In this document: positions 22,348-33,102 of the stretch, piece after piece
How the letters are laid out: each line of letters begins with the position of its first letter
Numbering within the stretch: the stretch's first letter is position 1
Assembly (NCBI GenBank): GCA_030737875.1
Contig: CM060924.1
Coordinates: 146,500,197 to 146,564,196, forward strand
Origin: Allium sativum
Lineage: Eukaryota > Streptophyta > Magnoliopsida > Asparagales > Amaryllidaceae
Direction: 5' to 3'
DNA length: 64,000 nt
Translations under genes and position numbers: made by a program
The notes under the pieces: model-generated
What the model saw: the letters and a program-made list of their open reading frames with translations, nothing else
The model's database searches: none
Told to the model about the DNA's origin: nothing

Positions 22348-22916
22348 GCAGTGGAAAAGTAAAGGAATTTCAAGAATAACAACAAGAAGAAAGGAAAGAC
22401 AAATTTCAACATTATGATAAAAGGAAAGGCGAGACTGGAAATAAGAAGAATGGAGAAGCTAGAGGTACATCTGAAATTAAGAAGAAAATAATGTGTTATA
22501 ATTGTGGATAAGAGGAGCATATAAAAACCAAGTACCCAGTGGGAAAGGTAGGCAACTTCAGGTGCCATCACTATGGAAAAGAGGGTCACATCAAGAGGAA
22601 TTTCCTAGATTACAAACCATCTAGTAAGGTAGGATATCTGGAAGGGAAAGGACAAGATGAAGGTACTATATTTATAAACTTGATACCCATAACAGTAGTA
22701 TATGACACTGGGGCCACCCACTCTCTTATTTCTTATGATAATGTGCAAAAGCTAAAGCTGAATTATATTTTAGTGAAAAGAACCTAGATGTTCAGAGTTT
22801 TGTATGTAGATTTTATGTTTTAGACATGATGTGTATGAAAATAAAACTATGTGTAGGAGGATATGACTTTGTCTCTTATCTTTATATATTGAAGTGCCTA
22901 GGCATTGCAATAATAC
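22348..22916 (+). pseudogene. gag-pol: Element H: end of gag, zinc knuckles, start of protease
   Basis: Continues H gag after the A insertion. A K/N/R-rich linker leads to a decayed knuckle C-Y-N-C-G (stop) E-E-H near 22495 and a second at about 22562 where the expected second and last Cys are Tyr and Phe (C-H-H-Y-G-K-E-G-H..N-F). The protease site V-Y-D-T-G-A-T-H-S-L-I-S is at about 22698-22735. The frame is open at 22539-22787 and then lost. It stops at 22916 inside what would be the I-I-L-G-x-D-W-L region, interrupted by the solo LTR; the remainder is at 46722. Not functional. Confidence 0.82.
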
Positions 22917-23860
22917 TGTACCACCCTGAAAATTTTAGACATTTTAACTACATTATATAATGAATATAATGTGATAACTTAATTAAATATTGTGAATCAA
23001 GTAAAACAGACTGTACCATTACGTTCGTCTTGAAATTTTGGTCAAGAAAGACATTTGGTTTGCGTAAAACGTGTTGGATCAAGAATAACCCTAGAGGGGG
23101 GTGAATAGGGTTTTTCACAGTTTTCGCTGAGTTAAAAAAAACTGACAGGAAATTAAATAATAAACATATCATAGAATACAACAGAAATAAAAAGCAGAAA
23201 GGAAATAACACAGAGATACCCAGCTTCAGCAAAATCCTGCCTACTGCTGCATTCCTAAGGTTTCTACTATGAGTCAATAACAGATCCCGCACTCCCTGCT
23301 CCTGTACTAACCCTACGCTTAAAACCCTAGACTGACAGATAACCTCTCGACCAGATTTTCCCGAATTACAAACCAGTAATCCGTAACCCTAGTTTTTTAC
23401 AGACACTAGTAAACTGCTAGAATTTTAGAAACTCTAGAACTGATGGAACGATTACAAATGAAATTGAAGCAACACGAAAATAAAAACAATTAAAAACCCT
23501 TGGAGTTAAAATAAAAGGGTCATCCCCTTTCCAAATGAAAACATGTTTTAGTCAAGTGAAAAGTAGGTCGGTCACTTCAATTCACTTCTGCCCGATCTTT
23601 TCTTATGCTGTGGAAAAAAATGGCGGCGACGATTGAAAAAGGCTAGGGTTTTCTAAAAGAAATCTACCCAAATCGATTCAATGCTTGATTAAATGGAGTT
23701 GCGATTTCTATGATTGTTCCATTGCTTTGAGTTTCTCTCTCTCGATCGATTCGGGTGCTCTCTGGTGATCGAAACCCTAAAAATTGTAAGTGATTTTATC
23801 TTGAATTCTTCGAATTGTTTTTTATTGGATTTTTATCTTGTCGATGATGATATGGTGTAG

Positions 23861-23870
23861 CTTATATAGG
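23861..23870 (-). promoter_or_regulatory. TATA box of TR-GAG 3' LTR
   Basis: Sense CCTATATAAG, conserved at 41360-41351 in the other LTR. Confidence 0.6.
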
Positions 23871-25460
23871 GTAGAGAAACCCTAGAAACAACTCTGATTT
23901 CGTCGTATGACTTGATTTGATTTCTTGAATGATTTCCTCTTTTGGCTTGCCTGGGTTTTTAAAAAAAGCTTACGTGGTTTTCCTCTTTTGAATTTCTCGA
24001 CTTTGATAGAGTGTCGTGGACTTGTTGCCAAACACAAATTTGTGAAATACTGGAAAGTTTCCTCTTTTGAATTTCTTGATTTGTTAAAGTAATTTTTTGC
24101 CAAAAATGTTTGCAAGAAATCTGAAATAAGAAAATTCTATCATGTTGAGAATAACACTAATTCAATTTAGGATTGACCTTGCCATATATGTGAATTCTCG
24201 AATTTAATTTCCAGAAAGAAATTTATTGTCTTGCCAAATAACAACTGGAAACAGATATTTGATTTTGCCCAGACAATGATACTAGATTATCATCCTAAAT
24301 AAAACTGTGATTACCACTTGTCACTTTTGCTTCTCCAATGAATGAAATCTGAAATTGCTCCCTTGTTCTCTCTGATTACTTGGAAATAAATGATTTACAT
24401 GAGTTTTTCTGGTCATTTTGGAAATACTGCATCCTGTTCACAGTTGCATCATGTATATATACCTACGCTGCTGCAATACTTCATTTATAGTTAGTGCATG
24501 TATGAAAAATGCCAATGCTGTTAACATCAGTTTGCACCACCTATGTACTGTATGCACCACCACTGTTTTGACCATTGTTGTTTTGAGTTGCACCACTTTG
24601 TCATTGTGTTGAGCACAGTCCTTATGTTGAACAGTGAGGCTTGACCATTTACACATCAGGCTGAACCTGAATTTAACCATGTATATGTTCACTGCCTGTT
24701 TATACTTGCTCCTCCATATGTTTGCCTGTATACTTGTACACATGATTCACCATGAATTTGCTCTAGCATACACCATGTATATATGCTTTCCACTCTTGTT
24801 TTTGTCAATGTTCACTTAAATGTGATTTCATTGTGGCATGTAATTTGTATGTGCACATCTTTATTTCTGCTCCATCACACCATCTTAGTGCTGAACCATC
24901 ATTTGTGCATATGTGCATAGTCACATGTGTTTCCCCTTTCCATGCTGAAATACCCTGTATGTTTTCCACTTGTGTGTTCTCCCATGATGTTGCTGCCATG
25001 CCCATCATTTCTGGAAAAAAAACTTTTGGCCAATCCTGTAGTGAACTTTAAAAACTTGAATGTCAATTCATATTACTATTTCTGGACATCAAAAGCTTGT
25101 TGCTCTCTAGTTTGGTTGCTTTGAACTTATGCATGTGCACATATATATGTTTGTGCACTGTCTCGATCTTGCATCATGCATATGTTGTACACTTGAATCA
25201 CTTTACTCTTGAACTCGGCCATGTAGAATTTCTGGAAATAACTTTGCTGCCAAATTTGTATACTGCTGCTTGTGTCCTCGACCATTTTGAATACTATCCA
25301 CATATGTTGGCTTGTTGTTGTCTTATGGAATAACCTTGCATTTGTTGAACATGTTGATTTGAGAGCTTGAACTTGTATTTGATTGTCCCACTATTGATTG
25401 TGCACTGAGTCGAGTTGGTCCATGTGGCTGCTCCTCAGTGTTCGCTGATAGGCGAGGCAG

Positions 25461-25490
25461 TGCACACGTGTATATATATGCACGTGTGCA
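25461..25490. promoter_or_regulatory. Perfect palindrome with two CACGTG G-boxes
   Basis: TGCACACGTG and CACGTGTGCA arms around a TATATATATG spacer. Each arm holds CACGTG, the G-box bound by plant bZIP and bHLH factors. In the sister LTR (about 42972-43001) the second arm has decayed. Regulation by such factors is inference. Confidence 0.5.
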
Positions 25491-25809
25491 TGCAGCCATC
25501 ACACGAGTTTTCATGTCCCTGCACAGTAACATGTGTATATACATACACATGTATGTGTATACATGTATGTGCGTATGCTACATTCACAAATCATATCAAG
25601 TCATGCAAAATGATTAGAAACAGACCGAAATTCTGAGGCAAATAAAATTTACATTTGCATGTATTCAGTTTCATTTCTATTGCAATGTACTCTGTGTGTG
25701 TGTTTCATTGTGATAGGTAAGTAGATGATGACTGGACTGATAGAGAGCTGTGAAGACAGAAGACAGTGAATGAAGCAGTGTCAGCAAATGTGTCTGTGTA
25801 ACGACCCGC

Positions 25810-25866
25810 ATTCTACGCATCATAGGATCGTAGAATATTTACTTCTGTCACATACGAAGTCGTATG
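25810..25866 (+). other. Two perfect hairpins at the start of the B LTR
   Basis: ATTCTACG (25810-25817) pairs with CGTAGAAT (25829-25836); CATACGA (25851-25857) pairs with TCGTATG (25860-25866) across a two-base loop. In the 3' LTR the first hairpin is intact and the second has one mismatch (CATACTA). Confidence 0.6.
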
Positions 25867-26181
25867 GTCATTTAACTTTGGGAGACGACTATTGGGGTCA
25901 TTTCCCATGTTCATGATTTTTCCCAATTTTTAAATGACCATTTTACCCCTAGTTGGCACTGTTTTGGCCATAACTTTTGACTGGAAAGGAATTTTGACCT
26001 AAAACCACTTCCATTGGCTTCGGATGATGGTTTCTCTTTCCGTAGAGTGGTCACATTAGCCAAACGGACTCACCGTTTGGGAGATATGGCTGAAACAAGT
26101 TTCAGATGGTGAAAAACAGCTTAATTGGGCTTAACCGGGTGATTAGCAGCTAGGCCCAGAGGGGAATTTCGGGTTTAGGGG

Positions 26182-26188
26182 TATATAG
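26182..26188 (+). promoter_or_regulatory. TATA box of B 5' LTR
   Basis: TATATAG within GGGGTATATAGGGG, followed 20-30 bases later by the probable start region (TTAGAAAAC). The copy in the 3' LTR is at 33488-33494. Confidence 0.65.
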
Positions 26189-28372
26189 GGGCTGATTAGG
26201 GTTAGAAAACATTTCTTTGGACATTTTCCAGCCGCCACTTTCATTCCTCTTAGCCTAGCCATGGCCTCCACCCTCTAAAACTCTTCAAAACACCTCTTAA
26301 TCACTTTCTAATTGAAGATTAGGCTTAGTAAACATCAAATCAAGGAGTATTAGCACGAGAACCGAGGTAGAGCTGCTGTGTAAGATTGGGAACAGCGCCA
26401 AATCAGAGAATATTTCAGTTTTGGGGTTTTAGTTGTGGCAAAGGTGAGTGATTTGCATAGTTTTTGCACTAATTACGGTAATTAAGGGTAATTAGTGAAG
26501 ATTAGCGAATTTATACACTAATAAATTCTGGAAAAATGTTTATAAATTCTCAAATAATATTTTATGCTTCTGTTAGGAATTTGGTTCAATTTGATTAAGT
26601 TTTGTTAACCCTATGATTAGTTTTACTTAAACATGCTATGGGAAAATATGAAGTTTTTAGTCACTTTTGATCCATTTTGATTCACTTGAATTGTTGTTTA
26701 CTGTTTGTGGTTGCTATTACATGTTGCTATGACTCTATGGTATGTTTTATGATTGATTAGAATAGTTAAATTGGTCGAAAACGTCGTCGAATGGCGTAGA
26801 AAGCTCGCTGGAAAGTTGCAGAAATGTGCAGGTTCCTAACCGGTTCGGATCGGATGAGGCTCGGATCGGATATGTGAACTGGGCAAGAAAACCGACCCGA
26901 ACTGGAGTTTGACACCTAGGAGACTTGGCGAGAAGGAAGGCCGTTTACTTAGAGTTGGAGTGGACAAGGGGATCGGATCGGAAATAAACCTTTGGGAGAA
27001 CTAGCAAGAGGGAAGGCCACGCGGATCAGATGACAAGGAGGGATCGGATCGGAATACGTGAAGAAATGAGGGAGCGGATCGGAGCACTGGAAGGAAGGAC
27101 ACCCGACCCGACCCGGAGGAGGACACCGACCCGACCCAAAGTGGAGTACCCGACCCGAACCGAATGGAAAGACGACAAGGAAGGAGGACCGACCCGAACC
27201 GATGAAGGTGATGACTCCCGACCCGAACCGATGAAGGTGATGACTACCGAACCGAACCGAATTCTAGGACTGTTAATGCGCGACAACTCTTCTGAAGACC
27301 CACTCCAATTCGACCAAACCCGAAATGCAAAGGTAGTCCAAATGAGAAGTTAGCACTTAAGATTCAGATGGGAATCAACGAGTTCGCTTCATGGTTGGGC
27401 TTTGCTGCGGGACGCGTGCCAAGGAGTTATCGACGTCTATAGCTTTGGATCACTATGGTAGGAGGTACGAAGGCGGATTCAGGGCCATTATGGCATCGGT
27501 AGAACTAAGGGCTACAACCAATGAAGTGGGTCATTGAAATGTTTGGTCATGACTCCGTATGTTTGGCTTGGTCATAGCAAGGGTTTCTACAAGTCGGGAT
27601 TCGTCGTTGCCTCAGTTTGTCTAGTGTTCCAAAGTGGTAGATATCGTATGCTTTACGCACTGAGTGAGAGAAGTGAGGATGGTTGCTATGGATGATTTGT
27701 TTGCTATCATTGTGACATGCACACCCCACCCCCGTATCCTTACACTATTTATTATGGTACCTTAGAGTATTGTACGGTAAGTGGTACTAACTCTTTGGTT
27801 GCAGGTCCAGGTTCAGGTATGGTTTAGTATACCTGTTATTATTCTGTTTAGATGCTTATTGCTCATACCAGGCTTTATGTCTGACCCAGAGTTTTATGTC
27901 TCCTCTTATTACTCTGTGTGCTCACACGAGCAGACTAGAGACAGGTTAGCTGGTGATGCACGGGTAGATGATCCGGAGACGAGCAGGAGGCTTCCACGTA
28001 ATACATATACATAGTATTCTCCCTGTGTTGTTGAAGATCACTGCTTGGGCATTGGTGGTGCATCTTCTACTTTAGTTTTCTTTTGTTAGAGACAGTAAAT
28101 TTGGAAAGTTGTAATAAGCTGTATTTGGATTTCCGCTGCTCTGATGTTGACATTGATTATTAGTTATCAGCTTATGCACTGTCTCGCCTGTTTTATGTCA
28201 AGTATGTTATTATTATACTTTATCCCATGCGCTGTGAGACATTCTACAGGTTCCTTGATTAGTTCATTTCCTTCTTCCTTTTCCTTCTAACGACTCGTTC
28301 CGTGCTAACTGGACGTGTGTACAGCGCAATTTTGGAGTAGATGCCGGTTGGTGCGGGGCGGGCCGTCTCACT

Positions 28373-28384
28373 TGGTATCAGAGC
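28373..28384 (+). promoter_or_regulatory. Primer-binding site of element B
   Basis: TGGTATCAGAGC, perfect initiator-Met tRNA complement, two bases after the LTR. Confidence 0.95.
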
Positions 28385-28389
28385 TCTAG

Positions 28390-28563
28390 GTTGCGTAGTT
28401 AACCTAGGGAAGTTATCAGGGAGAGATAATATACGTATACGAGAGAGCGTATTTGTGATTACTTTGGTTTTTAAAAGCTATATATATATACTATTACTAG
28501 TATAAGGATGAAGTCGTACTGCACTAGCACCACTATGGAGTCGTTAATCGTTTCCTTTTTCAG
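28390..28563 (+). other. Possible leader intron of element B
   Basis: TCTAG|GTTGCG just after the PBS and TTTCCTTTTTCAG|ATTGACG seven bases before the gag ATG bracket 174 bases. A branch-like GTTAATC lies 13 bases before the pyrimidine tract. Length and layout match A (176 bases). An upstream in-frame ATG at 28508 would fall inside it. Confidence 0.4.
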
Positions 28564-28570
28564 ATTGACG

Positions 28571-29509
28571 ATGAGCCGATATACTAGAGGTGCTGGTAGG
28601 GGAGCCAATAATGGGAATGCTGCTGACATGAGGACGATGTTTACTGACCTCATGAGAGAGATGCTTAGAGATGTACGGAGGGCAGCTCCCAATGGTGGAA
28701 ATGGTGGTGGTCCAATAGTGCATGCGCCAAGAGTCGACTTCGCCAAGCTGAATAAGGATTATACTAGTCTTGGTGGGAAGTCATTCCACGGAACGGAGTC
28801 TGCTACGGATGTTCAGGATTGGTTGGATAGTTGCAAACGTATCTTCGAGGATTTGGGTATCGAGGATGCGATGAAGAGAAAGCTAGCGTCCCGTCAGTTG
28901 CAAGGGCGGGCAATGAATTGGTGGAATGCTATAAAGGCAGTTACTCCTGAAGATCAGATTACTTGGGAGCAGTTTAAGGCTCGCTTTAGTGAGAAGTTCA
29001 TTCCAGCTGCTCAAAAGTCAATGCTGTTTAAGAAGTTCTTGGAGCTCAAGCAGAATGGTAGAGCTGTCTCGGAGTATATTGCCGAATTTGACACTTTGTC
29101 AAAATATGGGTTATCTCTTATTGATACTGCCGAGAAGAAGAATGAGAAATTCATAACTGGGTTAGATAAGTACTTAGGGGAAAGGCTTATTAACCACATC
29201 GATGAGACGTTTGAGTCGATTGTGGGGAAAGCATTAAGATCAGAAAGTCTCTACCCTAAGTCGAAGACTGAGGTTGCGTCCGCAGGTGAGCCAAAGCCAC
29301 AAGCAAGTGGTGAAGGCAAGGGTGGTTCCCAGAATAAGAGAAAGCAGAATCAGACTAAGGATGGCCAGAAGAAAAAGAATAAGCAAGATGTTGAGTGCTT
29401 CAGCTGTGGTAAGAAGGGCCATTATGCTAGTAATTGTCGGGCCAAGCCAGCGGATAGGAAGTGCTTCAATTGTGGCCAATTGGGACATCACAAGGACAAG
29501 TGTCCATAG
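28571..29509 (+). CDS. gag: Gag of element B
   Basis: 312 codons from ATG 28571 to TAG 29507. The frame is open further upstream to ATG 28508, but I prefer 28571: M-S-R-Y-T-R-G-A-G-R-G resembles the R/G-rich start of C gag, and the upstream codons overlap a splice-acceptor-like tract. Order: R/G-rich N terminus; capsid with L-G-G-K-S-F-H-G near 28770, M-N-W-W-N-A near 28913, F-I-P-A-A-Q near 29000 and L-K-Q-N-G near 29046; K/Q-rich basic linker near 29290-29390; two intact zinc knuckles C-F-S-C-G..H..C and C-F-N-C-G..H..C (29397-29505). The TAG follows the last knuckle by one codon and is in frame with protease; CAG at that place would continue into P-P-K-E-K-Q. So this is a truncated Gag-Pol and not a separate gene end. 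Confidence 0.88.
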   Translation: MSRYTRGAGRGANNGNAADMRTMFTDLMREMLRDVRRAAPNGGNGGGPIVHAPRVDFAKLNKDYTSLGGKSFHGTESATDVQDWLDSCKRIFEDLGIEDAMKRKLASRQLQGRAMNWWNAIKAVTPEDQITWEQFKARFSEKFIPAAQKSMLFKKFLELKQNGRAVSEYIAEFDTLSKYGLSLIDTAEKKNEKFITGLDKYLGERLINHIDETFESIVGKALRSESLYPKSKTEVASAGEPKPQASGEGKGGSQNKRKQNQTKDGQKKKNKQDVECFSCGKKGHYASNCRAKPADRKCFNCGQLGHHKDKCP

Positions 29510-32500
29510 CCCCCTAAAGAAAAGCAAATGGTGAAAGCCTACGCTCTTAATGCTATTCCTTCTTCGTCGAATGCCCCAACAGCGGCGGAGAAGGGAAAGA
29601 ATGTCGTCATTCAAGGTATGCTTTCTGTTTATGATGTTCCTGTTAGAGTTTTGTTTGATACCGGAGCTTCCAGTTCTTTCATATCTAGTGACCTGGTAGA
29701 TAGGTTGGGATTGGAGCCCGAGATTGTCGATAGACCTTTAGTAGTGACAAACCCGATTGGTGGTTCGACTAGCCTTAGCATGATTTGTCGTAATGTGGTC
29801 TTATCGAGTCATGGATGCATGTTTGTTTGTGATTGCTTTGTTTTGGGCTTTACTGGGTTTGGCATTATTTTGGGAGTAGATTGGCTCCAAAGATACGGGG
29901 TGGTGGTAGACTGTGAGGGCTTGTTGGTGACAGCTAGAGAGGATGATGGGCGGAGGATAGTGTTTGGTAGTCTACCCAGTAAGGGGGTATTGGCTAGTTT
30001 TCTAAACTCCCTCGACATTCCGCATAGTGAGTTGTCAGGTTTGCCCGTGGTTGGCCAGTATCCGGATGTTTTCGAAGAAGTGACCGGACTTCCACCACAC
30101 CGAGAGATTGAGTTTCGTATTGATTTGGTAAAAGATGCCAGGCCTATAGTGATGCCACTTCGTCGTATGGCACCAAGAGAGCAGTGAGAGCTCGAGGTGC
30201 AAGTCAGCGATCTTTTGAAGAAGGGATTTATCAGAAGGAGTGTTTCTGAATGGGGAGCACCAGTTGTGTTTGCTACCAAGGCGGATGGTTCCCTTCGTTT
30301 GTGTGTAGACTACCGCGAGTTGAATAAAGTGACGAGGAAGAACAAGTATCCTCTACCGCGGATAGATGATTTGTTCGATCAGTTGAGTGGCGCGAGAGTA
30401 TTTTCTAAGTTGGATCTCGCGACAGGTTTTCATCAGCTTAGAGTAGAAGCTGAGAGTATAGCTAAAACGGCATTTCGGACGCCGTCTGGATTTTATGAGT
30501 GGTTAGTCATGTCATTCGGGCTGACCAATGCCCCAGCATATTTTGTGGATCTTATGAATAGGGTATTCAGAGATCAGTTGAATAAGTCTGTCCTTGTGTT
30601 CGTTGATGATATTTTGGTCTATTCGAGGACAGAGGAAGAACACAAGGAATATTTAAGAGTAGCGATGGAGGTGTTGAGAATACACCAATTGAAAGCCAAG
30701 TTTTCTAAGTGTCACTTCCGGAAGAGGGAAGTGAGGTTCTTGGGCCATGTTGTATCAGAGAACGGTATTGCCATGGACCCAGCAAAGGTGGCTACGGTAC
30801 AAGATTGGCCTACGCCCAAGAATGCAACAGATGTAAGAAGTTTCTTGGGGTTAGCTGGATATTATCGTAAGTTTATCCAAGGTTTCTCCAAGTTAGATGC
30901 ACCATTGACCCAGTTGACCAAGAAGAATCAAGCTTTTGTTTGGGATGAAAGGTGCGAGAATGCATTCGAGAGTCTAAAGGACAAGTTGACAAGTGCACCA
31001 GTGTTAGTCATTCCTAAGGGGGATGAAGAGATGACGGTATACACGGATGCCTGTGGTACCGGACTGGGTGCTGTATTGATGCAAGGCGGTAGGGTTGTAG
31101 CTTACGCAAGTCGGCAATTGAAGCCGCACGAGAGAAGATACCCTACCCATGATTTAGAATTGGCAGCGATCGTGTTCGCGTTAAAGATGTGGAGACACTA
31201 TCTCTTGGGAGAAAGATTTGAGTTGATTATAGATCATAAGTCGTTAAAGTATCTCTTCTCTCAGAAAGATCTGAATCTCCATCAGCAGAGATGGTTAGAG
31301 TTCTTAGCTTCCTATGATTTTGACATCGCATACACACCGGGAAAGGGCAATGCGGTGGCTGATGCATTGAGTAGAAGACATGCCAGCTTAGGGGCTATGT
31401 TCCTTGAATGGAAGCAACTGGAGTTTATCGCGGGGTTTGATTTCAGACCAAAGTGTGAATTGGATCCAGAAATGTTAGCAAGTTTGACGATCAGGCCCAC
31501 TTTGATTGAGCGGATCGGCTCTAGTCAGAGGGACGATCCTAACCTATTGGAAATCATCTCCAAGTTGGAGATGGGTATCGATGAGGAGATGAACAAGTAT
31601 GGGCTTGATCGAGATAGATGGCTTAGAAAGAATGGAAAGCTTGTTGTACCCAATGTCAATGGATTGAGGGATGAAGTGCTTAGAGAATGTCATCACTCAA
31701 AGCTAACTATACACCCCGGTGGTAACAAGATGTATCGAGATATGAAGCAGACTTACTACTGGGAAGGGATGAAAAGAGACGTTGGGAAGTTTATATCCAA
31801 GTGCATGAATTGCCAGCTAGTTAAAGCCGAGCAAAAGAAACCTAGTGGGTTGTTGCAACCATTAGAAATTCCCGAATGGAAATGGGAGCAAGTCTCGATG
31901 GATTTCATTGATGGTTTACCAAGGACTAGATCGGGACATGATAGCATTTGGGTAGTTGTGGATCGACTGACTAAAAGTGCAAGATTTATACCGGTCAAAT
32001 CGACCAGAACGGCAGCTAAGTTAGCAGAATTGTATATGAAGTGGGTAGTGAGATTTCATGGAGTACCTAAAGGCATTGTAAGCGACCGAGACCCGTTGTT
32101 CACTAGTGGGTTTTGGAAGAGCTTACAAGAGGCTCTAGGGTCAGAGCTACATCTCAGTACCGCATATCATCCTCAGACCGACGGTCAGACAGAGAGGGTG
32201 AATCGTATTTTGGAAGACCTCTTGAGGGCATGTATATTGGATTTTGGTGGATCATGGGATGACCATTTGCATCTAGTAGAGTTTGCATATAATAATAGCT
32301 ACCAATCCAGTATTGGTATGGCTCCGTTTGAAGCTTTGTACGGAAGACCGTGTAACTCACCATCATGTTGGATAGAGACTGGCGAGAAGTTTATGCTTGG
32401 ACCAGATGTGGTGAGGCAAACTTCAGATAAGATTAAGATCATTCAACAACGAATGAAGGCAGCCCAAGATAGGCAGAAAAGTTATGCTGATAAGAGAAGA

Positions 32501-32947
32501 AGAGACTTAAAATTCTCCGTTGGCGACTTGGTGTTTGTCAAGATTTCTCCGTTGAAGAGCGTAATACGATTTGGCAGGAGAGGCAAGTTGGCACCAAGAT
32601 TTGTTGGCCCATTCCCTGTTCTTGAACTAGTCGGGAATTTGGCATACAGAATTGACTTACCGGAGAAGATGGCGGGAGTTCACAACGTATTTCATGTTTC
32701 CCAACTAAGGAAGTTCGTTCACGACCCGGATGTGATTGTTTCACCTGATCAGTTAGAGAACTTCGAAGTAGAACCCGAGGCGGTTGGGAACCGCAAGCCG
32801 GCCCGTATTGTCGAGCACGACATGAAGCAACTTCGAAGAAAGGCGGTGAAGCTAGTCAAGGTTCAGTGGGGCGAGGACGAGAATGATTGTACTTGGGAGA
32901 CAGAGGAGAACATTAGGAAGGCACACGCAGAACTCTTTGCCTGGTAA
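29510..32947 (+). pseudogene. pol: Pol of element B: protease, RT, RNase H, integrase, chromodomain
   Basis: In the gag frame after the TAG, with one internal TGA at 30185 (CGA in relatives) and then 916 open codons to TAA 32945. Protease: L-F-D-T-G-A-S near 29655 and I-I-L-G-V-D-W-L near 29866. [17 protein letters not shown] near 30282 and catalytic F-V-D-D at 30600-30611. RNase [11 protein letters not shown] near 31041. Integrase: HHCC near 31687-31815, catalytic D in D-F-I-D-G-L-P near 31900, D in S-D-R-D-P near 32080, E in T-E-R-V-N near 32190. GPF segment near 32605 and a chromodomain-like end [16 protein letters not shown] near 32857-32910. All catalytic residues looked for are intact; the two stops alone disable it. 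Confidence 0.94.
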
Positions 32948-33102
32948 GATTTTGACTTCGATTTAGTTTTCCGCATGCTAGGATAGGCTTGTTTGCTTGT
33001 TTTGCATGTTTGATTGTTGTATGTGGTTGTTAGGCATGCGGGATCCTTTGTATGTTTTGGTTTAAGGAATTTCGGGGGCGAAATTTCTTAAGGGGGGGAG
33101 AG
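32948..33102 (+). promoter_or_regulatory. 3' untranslated region and polypurine tract of B
   Basis: After pol comes 140 bases of T/G-rich DNA, then TTTCGGGGGCGAAATTTC and the PPT AAGGGGGGGAGAG at 33090-33102, directly before the 3' LTR. Confidence 0.9.

Larger units (their letters stand above)
23072..25796 (-). repeat. 3' LTR of TR-GAG element, first part
   Basis: Aligns with 40548-43320. Contains the minus-strand TATA box at 23870-23861, and a perfect palindrome with two G-boxes at 25461-25490. Interrupted after GTCTG (25792-25796) by element B. Confidence 0.92.
25797..28370 (+). repeat. 5' LTR of element B (2574 bp)
   Basis: TGTAACGACCC...CCGTCTCA. It has two hairpins in its first 70 bases, a TATA box at 26182, and a GC-rich part at 26840-27260 with CGGATCGGA and ACCCGACC repeats. 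The open frames at 27030-27353 and 27026-27286 run through that low-complexity part and are not called as genes. The last bases read CTCA where the 3' LTR has CACA. Confidence 0.95.

Noticed and set aside
27026..27353. Open frames in the GC-rich part of the B LTR (repeated at 34332-34659)
   Set aside because: Both strands are open because of CGGATCGGA and ACCCGACC repeats; present identically in both LTRs, no domain.
28508..28570. Upstream in-frame ATG as start of B gag
   Set aside because: The 21 extra codons have no counterpart in A or C gag and overlap a splice-acceptor-like tract; ATG 28571 fits better.
29507..29509. Programmed read-through of a UAG between gag and pol in B
   Set aside because: Gag and protease are in one frame, but similar single stops occur at unrelated places in B, A and C, and CAG-to-TAG decay explains it. 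Worth revisiting only if intact copies share this TAG.
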